The position numbers were made by a program, and so were the translations under genes. A stretch of DNA of 50,738 bases, taken from assembly GCA_015066925.1 (NCBI GenBank), contig SVNL01000005.1, positions 1 through 50,738 on the forward strand, written 5' to 3'. This document shows, one piece after another, positions 1-9,939 of this stretch (the stretch's first letter is position 1; each line of letters begins with the position of its first letter). A model generated the notes under the pieces. It searched no databases. It saw only the letters and a list, made by a program, of their open reading frames with translations, and was not told where the DNA came from. The DNA comes from Ruminococcus sp. (lineage in GTDB: Bacteria; Bacillota; Clostridia; Oscillospirales; Ruminococcaceae).

Positions 1-30
1 CAAAATGAGCTTGACATCAATGAATGTGAT

Positions 31-109
31 GCGCAAATTCCTCATATTGTAAAGAATTTGCGCTCCCCGAATGAAGTTCGGGGCAATAACCGCCTGACGG
101 CGGTTATTG
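31..109. repeat. Three tandem perfect inverted repeats (hairpin cluster)
   Basis: GCGCAAATTC(31-40)/GAATTTGCGC(54-63); CCCCGAA(65-71)/TTCGGGG(77-83); CAATAACCGCC(84-94)/GGCGGTTATTG(99-109). GC-rich in an AT-rich context. Confidence 0.75.
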
Positions 110-157
110 AGGACACATTAATTATATATCAACAGAATTTTTTACTTGACTGTAAAT

Positions 158-192
158 AAAAGCACTTTTGTTTTTTTAACAAAAGTGCTTTT
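158..192 (-). terminator. Intrinsic terminator downstream of pyrimidine-nucleoside phosphorylase
   Basis: AAAAGCACTTTTGTT-ttttt-AACAAAAGTGCTTTT, 15-bp perfect stem just past the stop codon. Confidence 0.8.
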
Positions 193-197
193 TAATT

Positions 198-1460
198 TTA
201 TTCAATTGTAATTGAGTTCAGAGCACGACGATTTGCTTCAGAAAAATCTGTTATTGAAGAAGAATACAGTGTAAGAAGCAGATCACCTTTTTGAACGTGT
301 TCGCCGCATTCTTTTTCGATAATTATTCCGGCCGACATATCAATAGAATCTGCCTTGTTTTTTCTGCCTGCACCGATAATAAGTGATGTCATACCTATTT
401 CTTCACTATCCATTTTCTGAATAATTCCACTTTTTTCCGCATATACATTATGAGAATAGCGAGGTTGTGGAAGGAGAGAAGTATCATTGACAATTCGGGC
501 ATCTCCGCCGTGAAGTTCAATTGTTTTTTCGAGTATTCCTGCAGCTTTTCCGCTAGTAATAGCGTCAGAAGCCATTTGTTTGCATGAGGTGAAATCTCCT
601 TTTCCCGCAAGCTCAAGCATTTTAGCTGAAAGGTCAAGGCATAAATCATAAAGCTTACCATTGCATCTGCCTTTAAGTATTTCAACAGCTTCTGCAACTT
701 CAAGAGCGTTACCGATATTTCTTCCGAGAGGAATATTCATATCCGTAACCATAGCAGAGCATTTTTTACCTGCCATATTGCCAATTCTTGTCATAATATC
801 AGCAAGCTTTTTAGCATCGTCATATGTTTTCATAAAAGCACCTGAACCATATTTGACATCGAGAAGAATACAGTCAGCAGAAACAGCGAGTTTTTTGCTC
901 ATAATGCTTGCACAGATAAGTGGAATGCTGTCTACAGTACCACTTGCGTTTCTCAATGCGTACAGCTTTTTATCAGCAGGACACAGCTTGCCGCTTTGAG
1001 AAACAATTGAAAAACCTGTTTTATTAACGATATTAATGAATTCATTGAGGCTCAGTTCAGTTCGGTAACCGTTTATACTTTCAAGCTTGTCAATAGTACC
1101 ACCTGTATGTCCCAGACCTCGTCCCGACATTTTCGGAACATAAACACCACAAGCGGCAGCAACAGGGCCAATAATAAGGCTTGTTTTATCACCGACACCG
1201 CCTGTACTGTGTTTGTCAACCGTTATACCATTTATATTACTAAGGTCGAGAATATCACCTGAATTACGCATAGCAAGAGTAAGAGCAAGAGTTTCATCGT
1301 CGCTGAGTGAATTGAGACATACAGCCATAAGCCATGCAGAAATCTGATAATCAGGAATATTTTCGTTTGTATATTCGTTAACAAGCCATTGAATTTCGTT
1401 TTCAGTAAGTTTTTTTTTGCGTTTTGTTTTATTTATTAAATCACAGCAGTTCATATTCAA
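198..1460 (-). CDS. Pyrimidine-nucleoside / thymidine phosphorylase
   Basis: VDKHSTGGVGDKTSLIIGP, MSGRGLGHTGGTIDKLESI, DVKYGSGAFMK motifs of the thymidine/pyrimidine phosphorylase family (deoA/pdp). Confidence 0.95.
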   Translation of the reverse strand: MNMNCCDLINKTKRKKKLTENEIQWLVNEYTNENIPDYQISAWLMAVCLNSLSDDETLALTLAMRNSGDILDLSNINGITVDKHSTGGVGDKTSLIIGPVAAACGVYVPKMSGRGLGHTGGTIDKLESINGYRTELSLNEFINIVNKTGFSIVSQSGKLCPADKKLYALRNASGTVDSIPLICASIMSKKLAVSADCILLDVKYGSGAFMKTYDDAKKLADIMTRIGNMAGKKCSAMVTDMNIPLGRNIGNALEVAEAVEILKGRCNGKLYDLCLDLSAKMLELAGKGDFTSCKQMASDAITSGKAAGILEKTIELHGGDARIVNDTSLLPQPRYSHNVYAEKSGIIQKMDSEEIGMTSLIIGAGRKNKADSIDMSAGIIIEKECGEHVQKGDLLLTLYSSSITDFSEANRRALNSITIE

Positions 1461-1639
1461 ACCTCCAAAGCAATCTTTATAAGTATTTTATCATATCAAT
1501 TCATACAAGTCAATATAATTGTTATTATATTTTGATATATTTTATGTTGACATTTATGAGAGTTTGTGCTAAAATAATAAAAAGACAGTTTATATGATTG
1601 TCTTTTAAATGAAATATTAATCGAAAGGGGTCATTAATT

Positions 1640-2101
1640 ATGGGTTTTTTTGATAAGGTTAAAGATGTAGCTGACACACTTGTAGATTCAGTTGAAAAGG
1701 GTGCTAAGAATGTTTCTGAAACATCTAAGAAAACTGCTGATAAGATGAGAATTAAAAAAGAAATAAATAAATATAATTCTGATATTAATAAGGCGTATGC
1801 ATCTATAGGTCAGAAATATTTTGAGCTTAATGCAGATGCACCTGATGAAGCGTATGCAGAAATTGTTAATTCTATCGTTGAAGCTAAATTAAAGCTTGAT
1901 GAGCTTAATACAGAGCTTCTTACACTTGAAAACAAGCATATTTGCTCAAAATGTGGTAAAACAATCAGCGAAAGCGATAAATTCTGTGCTTCTTGCGGAA
2001 CTCTGAATGAAAGTTTTGTTGAAGCTACTGCAGAAGAAAAAAATGTGGAAATTGTTGAAGCTGAAGTGGTTGATGACGCTTCTGATGAAAACAAAGAATA
2101 A
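1640..2101 (+). CDS. Zinc-ribbon domain-containing protein
   Basis: ICSKCGKTISESDKFCASCG double CxxC ribbon after a helical region; SD GAAAGGGG upstream. Confidence 0.75.
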   Translation: MGFFDKVKDVADTLVDSVEKGAKNVSETSKKTADKMRIKKEINKYNSDINKAYASIGQKYFELNADAPDEAYAEIVNSIVEAKLKLDELNTELLTLENKHICSKCGKTISESDKFCASCGTLNESFVEATAEEKNVEIVEAEVVDDASDENKE

Positions 2102-2153
2102 TTTTTATTAAAAAAGTTCGGCTTACGCAGACGGTCGATAAAGAAGTTTTGTA

Positions 2154-2189
2154 AAAGGCACTTCTGATATGTATGTCAGAAGTGCCTTT
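2154..2189 (+). terminator. Intrinsic terminator
   Basis: AAAGGCACTTCTGA-tatgtatg-TCAGAAGTGCCTTT, 14-bp perfect stem. Confidence 0.75.
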
Positions 2190-2242
2190 GCCTTTGTTAT
2201 GATATTTATATCAAAACGTTACGAAATACGGGAGGTGAAGCT

Positions 2243-2869
2243 GTGATTGTAGAAAACAAAATATGTGATAGGAACTTTACATATCTTGAACCATGGTTTT
2301 ATAACAATAATCTTGCTATGCGTTGTGAGTTGGGAATTGGCGATACAGACGAAGAATATATGCAAAATGCAGAACAACGTGCTATGGAAATTTTTGATAT
2401 ACTATTTGCAAATGGTATTGATGCAATATTTTATGATTTTTACGAACAAGATTTTCTTAAAGATGGAGAAGCTAATCAAGAACCATATACGCGTAATTTT
2501 CCGATTTATGTAAAGAAACAGCTTGAGTTTACAAGAGTTTTGTTTAACAAATATCGTCATTTAGTTCTCAAGGACTTAAAAACAAATGATGATTTTGATG
2601 ATATTCATAGGCATAGAATCATTTGCTATATGGATAACAAAAAACTAAATCATAATAAGTATATACATTTAAATGTTTTCGGACATGAAAATCGAATCAG
2701 TTTCGTATCCTTTGAAAATGAGTGTATATATTCCATATATGATGACAGAGGCTGTGATATTGTTTTCTTTACTAAAGAAAAATTTATAGAGTTTTACGAA
2801 AAACTACAACCGTATTTTTTGAATTATGATGTGGCGATAATGAAAGATAGATATTTCGCATTACTATGA
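2243..2869 (+). CDS. DUF3885-like protein
   Basis: Intact 208-aa ORF with SD GGGAGGTG; C-terminal IYDDRGCDIVFF...YDVAIMKDRYFALL resembles DUF3885 from memory. Confidence 0.65.
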   Translation: MIVENKICDRNFTYLEPWFYNNNLAMRCELGIGDTDEEYMQNAEQRAMEIFDILFANGIDAIFYDFYEQDFLKDGEANQEPYTRNFPIYVKKQLEFTRVLFNKYRHLVLKDLKTNDDFDDIHRHRIICYMDNKKLNHNKYIHLNVFGHENRISFVSFENECIYSIYDDRGCDIVFFTKEKFIEFYEKLQPYFLNYDVAIMKDRYFALL

Positions 2870-2926
2870 TAAAACGAGATAAAACAAACCGACAAATTCC
2901 AGCTTGTAGCACTCACATTATATAAT

Positions 2927-2960
2927 AACTCACAAAGAGAATGACTTTCTTTGTGAGTTA
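2927..2960. terminator. Hairpin terminator between convergent genes
   Basis: TAACTCACAAAGA / TCTTTGTGAGTTA perfect 13-bp stem. Confidence 0.65.
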
Positions 2961-3020
2961 CTTCTTTATAACCATTTTGTTTAAACCGAACTTTTTCTTT
3001 TATGATTACAGACGAAAACT

Positions 3021-3470
3021 CTAATTATAATTAGCTGTTGAAATGGGATAGATTGACGGATAGAAACGATTAACAAAAAAAATACCGTTTTGAATTATAA
3101 TATCAAAAAGCTCGTTAGAAAGCTGAGAGCTTACCGATATAAAGCAGTCATATGAAAAATAAATTTCATTATAATCTGGGTCAAGTATGAATTTTCCATA
3201 TGGAATAGTATCATTAATTCTATTAATAAGACTTATAGCTTCGTAAGTATAATCCGGTCTGATTTTAAACTCATTACAGCTGAATCTGCAATGAAATCCA
3301 CGCTCATCAACGAGTATTGTAACATCGGTTATATCAGGCGTATTTGGAGAAATTGAAGCTGAGTTTACTGCATAGGAGAAATGTTCCGGGTTAATATCAT
3401 ATCCATAGTCAATATGCTCAGCAGTCAGGTATTTATCCCATGCTTTTGTAATTTTGTCATTAAGCTTCAT
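3021..3470 (-). CDS. Hypothetical protein, possibly YbjN-like fold
   Basis: Intact 149-aa ORF with SD GGAAAG; no confident family signature. Confidence 0.5.
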   Translation of the reverse strand: MKLNDKITKAWDKYLTAEHIDYGYDINPEHFSYAVNSASISPNTPDITDVTILVDERGFHCRFSCNEFKIRPDYTYEAISLINRINDTIPYGKFILDPDYNEIYFSYDCFISVSSQLSNELFDIIIQNGIFFVNRFYPSIYPISTANYN

Positions 3471-3653
3471 TTTTCTTTCCTTTCAGATTTTTTATTGCAT
3501 ATACAAGCTATAGCAAGCAATAAGACCTTTTTAGGTCTGGTATCTGTAAGACAATTAAAAACAATAAAAAATCGGTTGAACAATTCAATTAATAGGATAC
3601 AATAATTTTCATTTTCTGTCAATACCATATCAGATAAAATTATCATGAGTAAA

Positions 3654-3692
3654 AATAATTCTCCTGTAAATTCAAATTACGGGAGAATTATT
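3654..3692 (-). terminator. Terminator downstream of tyrA
   Basis: AATAATTCTCC / GGAGAATTATT inverted repeat immediately after the tyrA stop. Confidence 0.65.
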
Positions 3693-3699
3693 ATATACG

Positions 3700-4551
3700 T
3701 TAATTTGGTTGTCCTAAACGATTTTTGAGATTTTCTTCTTTAATTTCACGACCGTCTTTAATGAGTGATGAAAGCTTTTCTTTATTTTCATCAGCAAGAG
3801 CCTTGCTGTATTCAGTGAGGTTATTTATAAGAATATTAAGTTCGTTCAGGAGATTTTCTTTATTCTGCAAAAATAATGTTGACCACATTTCTTCATTCAT
3901 TGTTGCTATACGAGTCATATCCTGAAAGCTGCCGCCACTGAAACCACATTCTTTATTTATTATAGGGCTTTTTACATATGCACTTGATACAATATGTGCA
4001 AGCTGTGAAGTATATGCAATAATACTGTCATGTTCGTCGGGACTTGTTATTACAAGTTTTTTTGCACCTATTTTCAATGCTAGCTCCTTAAGCATTTCAA
4101 CTGTTTCGGTTTTACTGTTTTCAAAAGGAGTTATGATAAAATTCGAATTCTTAAAAAGGTCGGTGACACTATTTGCATATCCACCAAATTCTCTTCCTGC
4201 CATAGGATGAATTCCGACATAGCTAAGAGAATTATCTGTTGCAATTTCATTCATTTTCTGTGCAAAAGAACCTTTAATTCCGCAAACATCGGTTATTACC
4301 GTATCTTTTTTAAGCATCTTGGCAATTGACTGAAAATATTTTTCTGCTGCATCGGGATAAAGACATATAATAATCAAATCAATTTTATCGTAATTACCGT
4401 CAAATATTTCGTCAATACTGTTATCGAGAAATGCAAGATTTTCTATTGACTTATTCTTATCCAGTCCAATAACCATATGCTTGGTATATTTTTTTAGTGA
4501 TTTACATAGTGAGCCACCGATAAGACCAAGTCCTACTATAAGTATATTCAT
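3700..4551 (-). CDS. tyrA: Prephenate dehydrogenase
   Basis: N-terminal MNILIVGLGLIGGSLCKSLK Rossmann motif; GIHPMAGREFGGYANS; adjacent to DAHP synthase. Confidence 0.93.
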   Translation of the reverse strand: MNILIVGLGLIGGSLCKSLKKYTKHMVIGLDKNKSIENLAFLDNSIDEIFDGNYDKIDLIIICLYPDAAEKYFQSIAKMLKKDTVITDVCGIKGSFAQKMNEIATDNSLSYVGIHPMAGREFGGYANSVTDLFKNSNFIITPFENSKTETVEMLKELALKIGAKKLVITSPDEHDSIIAYTSQLAHIVSSAYVKSPIINKECGFSGGSFQDMTRIATMNEEMWSTLFLQNKENLLNELNILINNLTEYSKALADENKEKLSSLIKDGREIKEENLKNRLGQPN

Positions 4552-4566
4552 TAAGTCCTCCGAAAA

Positions 4567-5577
4567 CTATATGATTTTATGCTCAAAATGGCAAAGTGTT
4601 TTAACATCGTTCATTATATCTGCAAATGCTTCCGGAGTAACAGACTGTGCTCCGTCGCAAAGAGCTTTTTCAGGGTTAGGATGAACTTCAATCATAAGAC
4701 CGTTTGCTCCGGCAACTACAGCTGATTTTGCAAGTGGCTTTATTAATGAAGATTTTCCTGTAGCATGACTTGGATCCATTATGATTGGTAAATGAGTAAG
4801 CTGATGAATTAAAGGTGCTGCAGAAATATCAAATGTATTTCTTGTTGCAGTTTCAAATGTTCTAATACCTCTTTCACAAAGAATAACATTTTCATTTCCG
4901 CCTGACATAATGTATTCAGCACTCATAAGCCATTCTTCAATTGTATTTGCAAGACCTCTTTTAAGTAAAATAGGTTTATTGCAGTGTCCGAGTTCAGCAA
5001 GCATTTCGAAATTCTGCATATTTCTTGCACCAATCTGAATTACATCAACATCATTGAAAAGGTCAAGATGTTCAAGGCTCATAAGTTCAGTTACGATAGG
5101 AAGACCTGTTTCTTTTTTTGCGAGAAGAAGAAGTTCGAGACCTCTTTCTTTCAAGCCTCTGAATGCGTATGGAGAAGTTCTAGGCTTGAAAGCACCGCCG
5201 CGAAGGAAGTTTGCACCTGCTGCCTTCACTGATTTTGCACAGCCTATAATCTGTTCTTCAGATTCGATAGAACAAGGACCTGCCATTACACCGAAAAATC
5301 CACCACCGATTTTTGTTCCGTTCACATCAACGATAGTATCTTCCGTATGGAATTTACGGTTTGCAAGCTTATAAGGCTCGGATACACGCTGAACTTTTTC
5401 TGCAATTTCATTTGCTTCAAGTGCTTCAATATCAAGCTTTGAAGTATCACCTACAACACCAAGAATAGTTGATAATGTTCCTATACTGCAATGCACTTGT
5501 AATGACTTATCTTCAAGCTCTTTAATAAGTGCATTAATTTTTTCCTGTGAAGCCGTATTTTTACATACAATAATCAT
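4567..5577 (-). CDS. aroF: 3-deoxy-7-phosphoheptulonate (DAHP) synthase, AroA(G)-type with N-terminal extension
   Basis: GPCSIESEEQI, LRGGAFKPRTSPYAFRGL, PIIMDPSHATGK motifs; start placed at MIIVCKN (5577) with SD GGAG, not at the ORF-track start 5601. Confidence 0.93.
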   Translation of the reverse strand: MIIVCKNTASQEKINALIKELEDKSLQVHCSIGTLSTILGVVGDTSKLDIEALEANEIAEKVQRVSEPYKLANRKFHTEDTIVDVNGTKIGGGFFGVMAGPCSIESEEQIIGCAKSVKAAGANFLRGGAFKPRTSPYAFRGLKERGLELLLLAKKETGLPIVTELMSLEHLDLFNDVDVIQIGARNMQNFEMLAELGHCNKPILLKRGLANTIEEWLMSAEYIMSGGNENVILCERGIRTFETATRNTFDISAAPLIHQLTHLPIIMDPSHATGKSSLIKPLAKSAVVAGANGLMIEVHPNPEKALCDGAQSVTPEAFADIMNDVKTLCHFEHKII

Positions 5578-5757
5578 AATTAATTCTCCTATCATTAACA
5601 ATGCATTTCTGCATAATTGAATCTGTTTTTAGCGCTTTACGCTTTTACAATTTAAAGTATACCACTTTACATTGCAAAAGTCAAGAGTTTTTTTAAATTT
5701 TTCTAAAATATTTTTTAATATTATGAAAAAACGGATTTTAAAGTCAGAAAGCCAAAG

Positions 5758-5793
5758 AAAATTCCAAAGAGAATAGAAACTCTTTGGAATTTT
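5758..5793. terminator. Perfect 14-bp hairpin in the aroF/hydF intergenic region
   Basis: AAAATTCCAAAGAG / CTCTTTGGAATTTT. Confidence 0.6.
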
Positions 5794-6068
5794 AGAATTT
5801 ATTATATATGTAAGTATAAATCGAAAATTATAAGACGATATAGAACTTTTTGAAGGGAATTTTTTAAAAGTGGTTCTCTTAATGAATATTTATATTGTCA
5901 TATAAGTTTGAATTTATCGTTTCGTTTATTATAACACGAAATGCTGCAATGACCAATGTCATAACAAATACAAAGGTACTTCAGATATAAATATCAAAAA
6001 AGTACCTTTTATAGAATTATTTATTACCAAGATTTAACTTAATAGTCAATATCAGATTTGTTAGATGC

Positions 6069-7265
6069 TCATATTATATCCTTAAATTCAGGCATAACAA
6101 GACTTTTTTTGAGTATACCATTCATATAAGCAATAGCTGTGCCGTAATTTGTAAATGGAATATTGCATGAAACTGAATGATTCATACGATATTTAACCTC
6201 ACGCTCATTGAGCATACAGCCGCCGCAATGAATTATAAGAGAATATTTACTTATATTTTGAGGAAATTCATTTCCTGAAGTAAATTCGAAATTCAGCTTT
6301 TTGTTTGTATAAGAAGTAAGAAGCTTCGGCAGCTTTACTGTACCTATATCATTGCATTGTCTGTGATGCGTACAGCCCTCGGATATAAGAACAGTATCAT
6401 TGTCAGCCAGTGTTTCAATTGCCTTTACACCTTTTACTGCAGTTTCAAGATATCCTTTAAATCTGGCAAGGAGAATTGAAAATGAAGTAAGAGGTATATC
6501 ATCAGGACATTCAGCTGAAATTTTTCCGAAAACCTGGCTGTCGGTGATAACAAGAGCAGGTTTTTTGCCGATAGTTGAGATTATATCCTTAAATTCCGTA
6601 TCCTTGACTGTCAATGCGCAAGCACCGATTTCGAGAATATCACGGATAATCTGTTGCTGAGGTAGAATAAGTCTTCCTTTAGGTGCAGATTCGTCAATCG
6701 GGATTACAAGTATAACCAGATCGAGTGGATTTATTAAATCAGCGACGATTCTTTTATTGAGGGTATCCTGAGGAATAATTTTCGTAATTTTTTCTTTCAG
6801 TTCATAAATTTTATAATTGCTTACAGCACTTACATAAATTGTTTTATCGGTTTCATCAGGAACGCTTTCCAGAAGATCGGATTTATTATAAACAATACAA
6901 TATGGTACTGATTTTTTTTCAAAAATATCAATAAGCTGTTTGTCGAAAGAGTCAAGTCCTGCAAGAGCGTCAACAACAAGAATTGCTATATCGGTTTTAT
7001 TTAAAATTTGCATGGTTTTCTGAATTCTGAGGCTCCCGAGTTCTCCTTCATCATCAAATCCAGCAGTATCAATTACAGTAACAGGACCGAGTGGTAATAG
7101 TTCAAGAGATTTAAAAACAGGATCAGTTGTAGTTCCTTTTGTGTCGGAAACAATTGATAACTGCTGACCTGTAACAGCATTGACTATACTTGATTTGCCT
7201 GCATTTCTTTTACCGAAAAAGCCTATATGTATTCTGTTTGCTGTAGGTGTTGAATTAAGTGACAT
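6069..7265 (-). CDS. hydF: [FeFe] hydrogenase H-cluster maturation GTPase HydF
   Basis: GTPase P-loop GFFGKRNAGKSS; C-terminal CTHHRQCNDIGTVKLP and HCGGCMLNE cysteine motifs characteristic of HydF. Confidence 0.95.
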   Translation of the reverse strand: MSLNSTPTANRIHIGFFGKRNAGKSSIVNAVTGQQLSIVSDTKGTTTDPVFKSLELLPLGPVTVIDTAGFDDEGELGSLRIQKTMQILNKTDIAILVVDALAGLDSFDKQLIDIFEKKSVPYCIVYNKSDLLESVPDETDKTIYVSAVSNYKIYELKEKITKIIPQDTLNKRIVADLINPLDLVILVIPIDESAPKGRLILPQQQIIRDILEIGACALTVKDTEFKDIISTIGKKPALVITDSQVFGKISAECPDDIPLTSFSILLARFKGYLETAVKGVKAIETLADNDTVLISEGCTHHRQCNDIGTVKLPKLLTSYTNKKLNFEFTSGNEFPQNISKYSLIIHCGGCMLNEREVKYRMNHSVSCNIPFTNYGTAIAYMNGILKKSLVMPEFKDII

Positions 7266-7443
7266 ATTATCAATCCTTAAATAATAGTATATACTGATAT
7301 TTTAGCATTTCTAATATGATATGTCAACAATTATCAAAAACATAAATAATAAATTTAGGGGACTGCATCCGCGATATACTAATTAAAAAAATGTGCGATA
7401 TCGTGGATATCATCATTTACTATAAATTGTATTAATAAAAATC

Positions 7444-7472
7444 TTGCAATCATAGGCAAAGTATGTTATAAT
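7444..7472 (+). promoter_or_regulatory. Sigma-A-like promoter for folC (extended -10)
   Basis: TTGCAA (7444-7449), 17 nt spacer, TGTTATAAT extended -10 (TATAAT 7467-7472). Confidence 0.7.
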
Positions 7473-7507
7473 TATATAAACGAAAAAATGAAGGGGCAAA
7501 TATATTT

Positions 7508-8755
7508 ATGGATTTTTGCGAAGCACAAAGCTTTATTAATTCGTTTAGTCGTTCAGGAACTAGAGTGAACGATTTATTAAGAATAAGCCGATTGCTTGAG
7601 GCACTCGATAATCCCCAGGACAAGCTTGAATTTATTCATATTGCAGGAACTAACGGAAAAGGCTCAACTCTTGAGTATATTTCCGATATTCTTGAAAAAT
7701 CAGGATATAGAACGGGAAAATTCACTTCTCCGTATGTAACGCATTATGCCGACAGAATAAGGATTAATTCAAAGGAAATAGATGAAGCTTCAATTGCTGA
7801 AATTTGCGGATTTGTAAAGAGCAGAGTAAGCTCTGATGAATTTTCTCAGTTTGAAATTACAATGGCAATTGCAATGCTTTATTTTTTGCGGGAACAATGT
7901 GATATTGTTGTGCTTGAAACCGGGATAGGCGGACTTCTGGACTCAACTAATATTATAAAAAAGCCGATTGTATCGGTTATTACATCTGTATCTCTTGACC
8001 ATACAGCTGTTCTTGGAAATACAGTTGCTGAAATTGCACGGCAGAAAGCAGGAATAATAAAAAAAGATTGTAATACTGTTTTGTCTGTTGATAATGTTTA
8101 TGAAACAAAATGTATTGTGAGAGAAAAAGCAGAAGAGATGAACGCACCTCTGACGGAAATAAATGAGAAAGAAATTATTCCGCTGAAAATTGATATATGT
8201 GGAAACGAGTTTATGTATAAAAACAGGAAATTCGCTACTGCAATGGGCGGAATTCATCAGATTTATAATGCCGTTACAGCGTTGGAGGTTTGTGAAATTC
8301 TTGCATCTCACGGCTTTGATATTTCCGAAGATGTTATTCGCAGTTCAATATCCGAAACAACTGTCAGAGGAAGAATACAGCTTATAAAAGGTGAGCCTGA
8401 TATTATTGTTGACGGAGGGCATAATCCTTCGGGAGTAGAGGCACTGATATCGGTGCTTAAAAAAAATAATAAAACTGTATACGCTGCACTGGGTGTAAGT
8501 GAAAATAAGGATTATTTTTCGTTTGCGGATAGTCTTTGCGATATTTCAGCATATATATGCTGTGTTGACGGTTTTTCGGACAACTGTGTGCCTGCTGAAA
8601 ATGTTTGCGGATATATCTGCGGAAAATGTAAAACGGATTATATGAATTACAGTGACGGAATAAAAAAAGTAATCGCTCTTGCCAAGAAGAATGACGGTGT
8701 TGCTGTAATCTGCGGTTCGCTGTATCTTGTGAGTGCTTATCTTAATAATTTTTAA
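7508..8755 (+). CDS. folC: Folylpolyglutamate synthase / dihydrofolate synthase
   Basis: HIAGTNGKGST, SPYVTHYADRIRIN, VLETGIGGLLDSTN motifs. Confidence 0.95.
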   Translation: MDFCEAQSFINSFSRSGTRVNDLLRISRLLEALDNPQDKLEFIHIAGTNGKGSTLEYISDILEKSGYRTGKFTSPYVTHYADRIRINSKEIDEASIAEICGFVKSRVSSDEFSQFEITMAIAMLYFLREQCDIVVLETGIGGLLDSTNIIKKPIVSVITSVSLDHTAVLGNTVAEIARQKAGIIKKDCNTVLSVDNVYETKCIVREKAEEMNAPLTEINEKEIIPLKIDICGNEFMYKNRKFATAMGGIHQIYNAVTALEVCEILASHGFDISEDVIRSSISETTVRGRIQLIKGEPDIIVDGGHNPSGVEALISVLKKNNKTVYAALGVSENKDYFSFADSLCDISAYICCVDGFSDNCVPAENVCGYICGKCKTDYMNYSDGIKKVIALAKKNDGVAVICGSLYLVSAYLNNF

Positions 8756-8798
8756 ATGTGGCAATGTATGCAAAATTAATTAAAAGAAGGAAAAAACT

Positions 8799-9887
8799 AT
8801 GACTAAAAGACTTTTTTGTGTTATATTATCAGCTTTAATGCTGGCAAATGTAACAGCTTGTAAGAAAAATAAGGAAAAAACAAAAACTGAAGAATCAAGT
8901 AAAGTTTCAGAAGTAACTGAGGCTGCTACAGAGGCTCCGACAGAGGTGCAACCTGTTAATGGAAGTGTTAACCCTCTTACAGGTGAAAATGGATATAACA
9001 GCGATGCTGTAGGAAAAAGACCTGTTGCAATTATGGTAAATAATCTTAAAGCAGCTTTGCCTCAGTATGGAATAACCGAAGCCGATATCATCTATGAGGT
9101 TCCTGTTGAAGGCGGAATAACACGTCTTATGGCTGTTTATGCCGATTATACAAATGTTCCTGATGTCTGCTCGGTAAGAAGCTGCAGATATTATTATCCG
9201 ATTATATCTCTGGGTCTTGACGCTGTTTATTGCCATTGGGGTTCTGACCAGACAATCGCTCTTGAAACATTAAATCGCACAGGAATTGACCACCTTGATG
9301 GTGCTTCTGAAACAGGACTTTTTTATCGTGATGAAAATCGTGTCGGAAAATATGATTCCGAGCATACAGGATATCTTCGTGGTTCTGAGCTTAAACAGCA
9401 TTTTGAATCACATGGCTTCAGAACAGATGTAAACGCTCAGAATATCGGTGGAGGACTTAGCTTTGTTTCTGAGGGAGAAAGTGCTTCAACCGAAGGTGCA
9501 CTTGATTGCAGTGAGTTGACATTGAAATTCTCTGACAGCTATTTCAGTACATTTGAATATAATGCTGATGAAAAAACATATTATAAAAAACATTCAGGTA
9601 ATCCACATATGGACGGAGTTACCAATCAGCAGCTTAATTTTGAAAATGTAGTTGCTGTTCAGACCTCAATCACTTCAAGAGATGGATATCTTATGGATGT
9701 TCAGCTTGTAGGAAGCGGTACAGGATATTATGCTACAAACGGAAAAATTCAATTGATTGAATGGTCTAAGGAAACCGAAAATTCACCTATAAAGATATAT
9801 GATATAAATGGCAATGAAATAAAATTCAATGTTGGTGAAAGCTATTTCGGCATAATTGGTAACGATAAAACAATAAGCTTTTCATAA
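8799..9887 (+). CDS. DUF3048 domain (YerB-like) lipoprotein
   Basis: Lipobox ANVTAC; PVAIMVNNLKAALPQYGITEADIIYEVPVEGGITRLMAVY is typical of DUF3048. Confidence 0.88.
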   Translation: MTKRLFCVILSALMLANVTACKKNKEKTKTEESSKVSEVTEAATEAPTEVQPVNGSVNPLTGENGYNSDAVGKRPVAIMVNNLKAALPQYGITEADIIYEVPVEGGITRLMAVYADYTNVPDVCSVRSCRYYYPIISLGLDAVYCHWGSDQTIALETLNRTGIDHLDGASETGLFYRDENRVGKYDSEHTGYLRGSELKQHFESHGFRTDVNAQNIGGGLSFVSEGESASTEGALDCSELTLKFSDSYFSTFEYNADEKTYYKKHSGNPHMDGVTNQQLNFENVVAVQTSITSRDGYLMDVQLVGSGTGYYATNGKIQLIEWSKETENSPIKIYDINGNEIKFNVGESYFGIIGNDKTISFS

Positions 9888-9939
9888 TAACTGAATAAAA
9901 AGGTAATTTCTGTCAATTCTTATTAACGAGGTGACAGAA

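Noticed and set aside
5972-6013. AAAGGTACTT/AAGTACCTTT inverted repeat downstream of hydF
   Set aside because: Probably just the hydF terminator; loop is long and the T-tract weak, so not listed as a firm feature.
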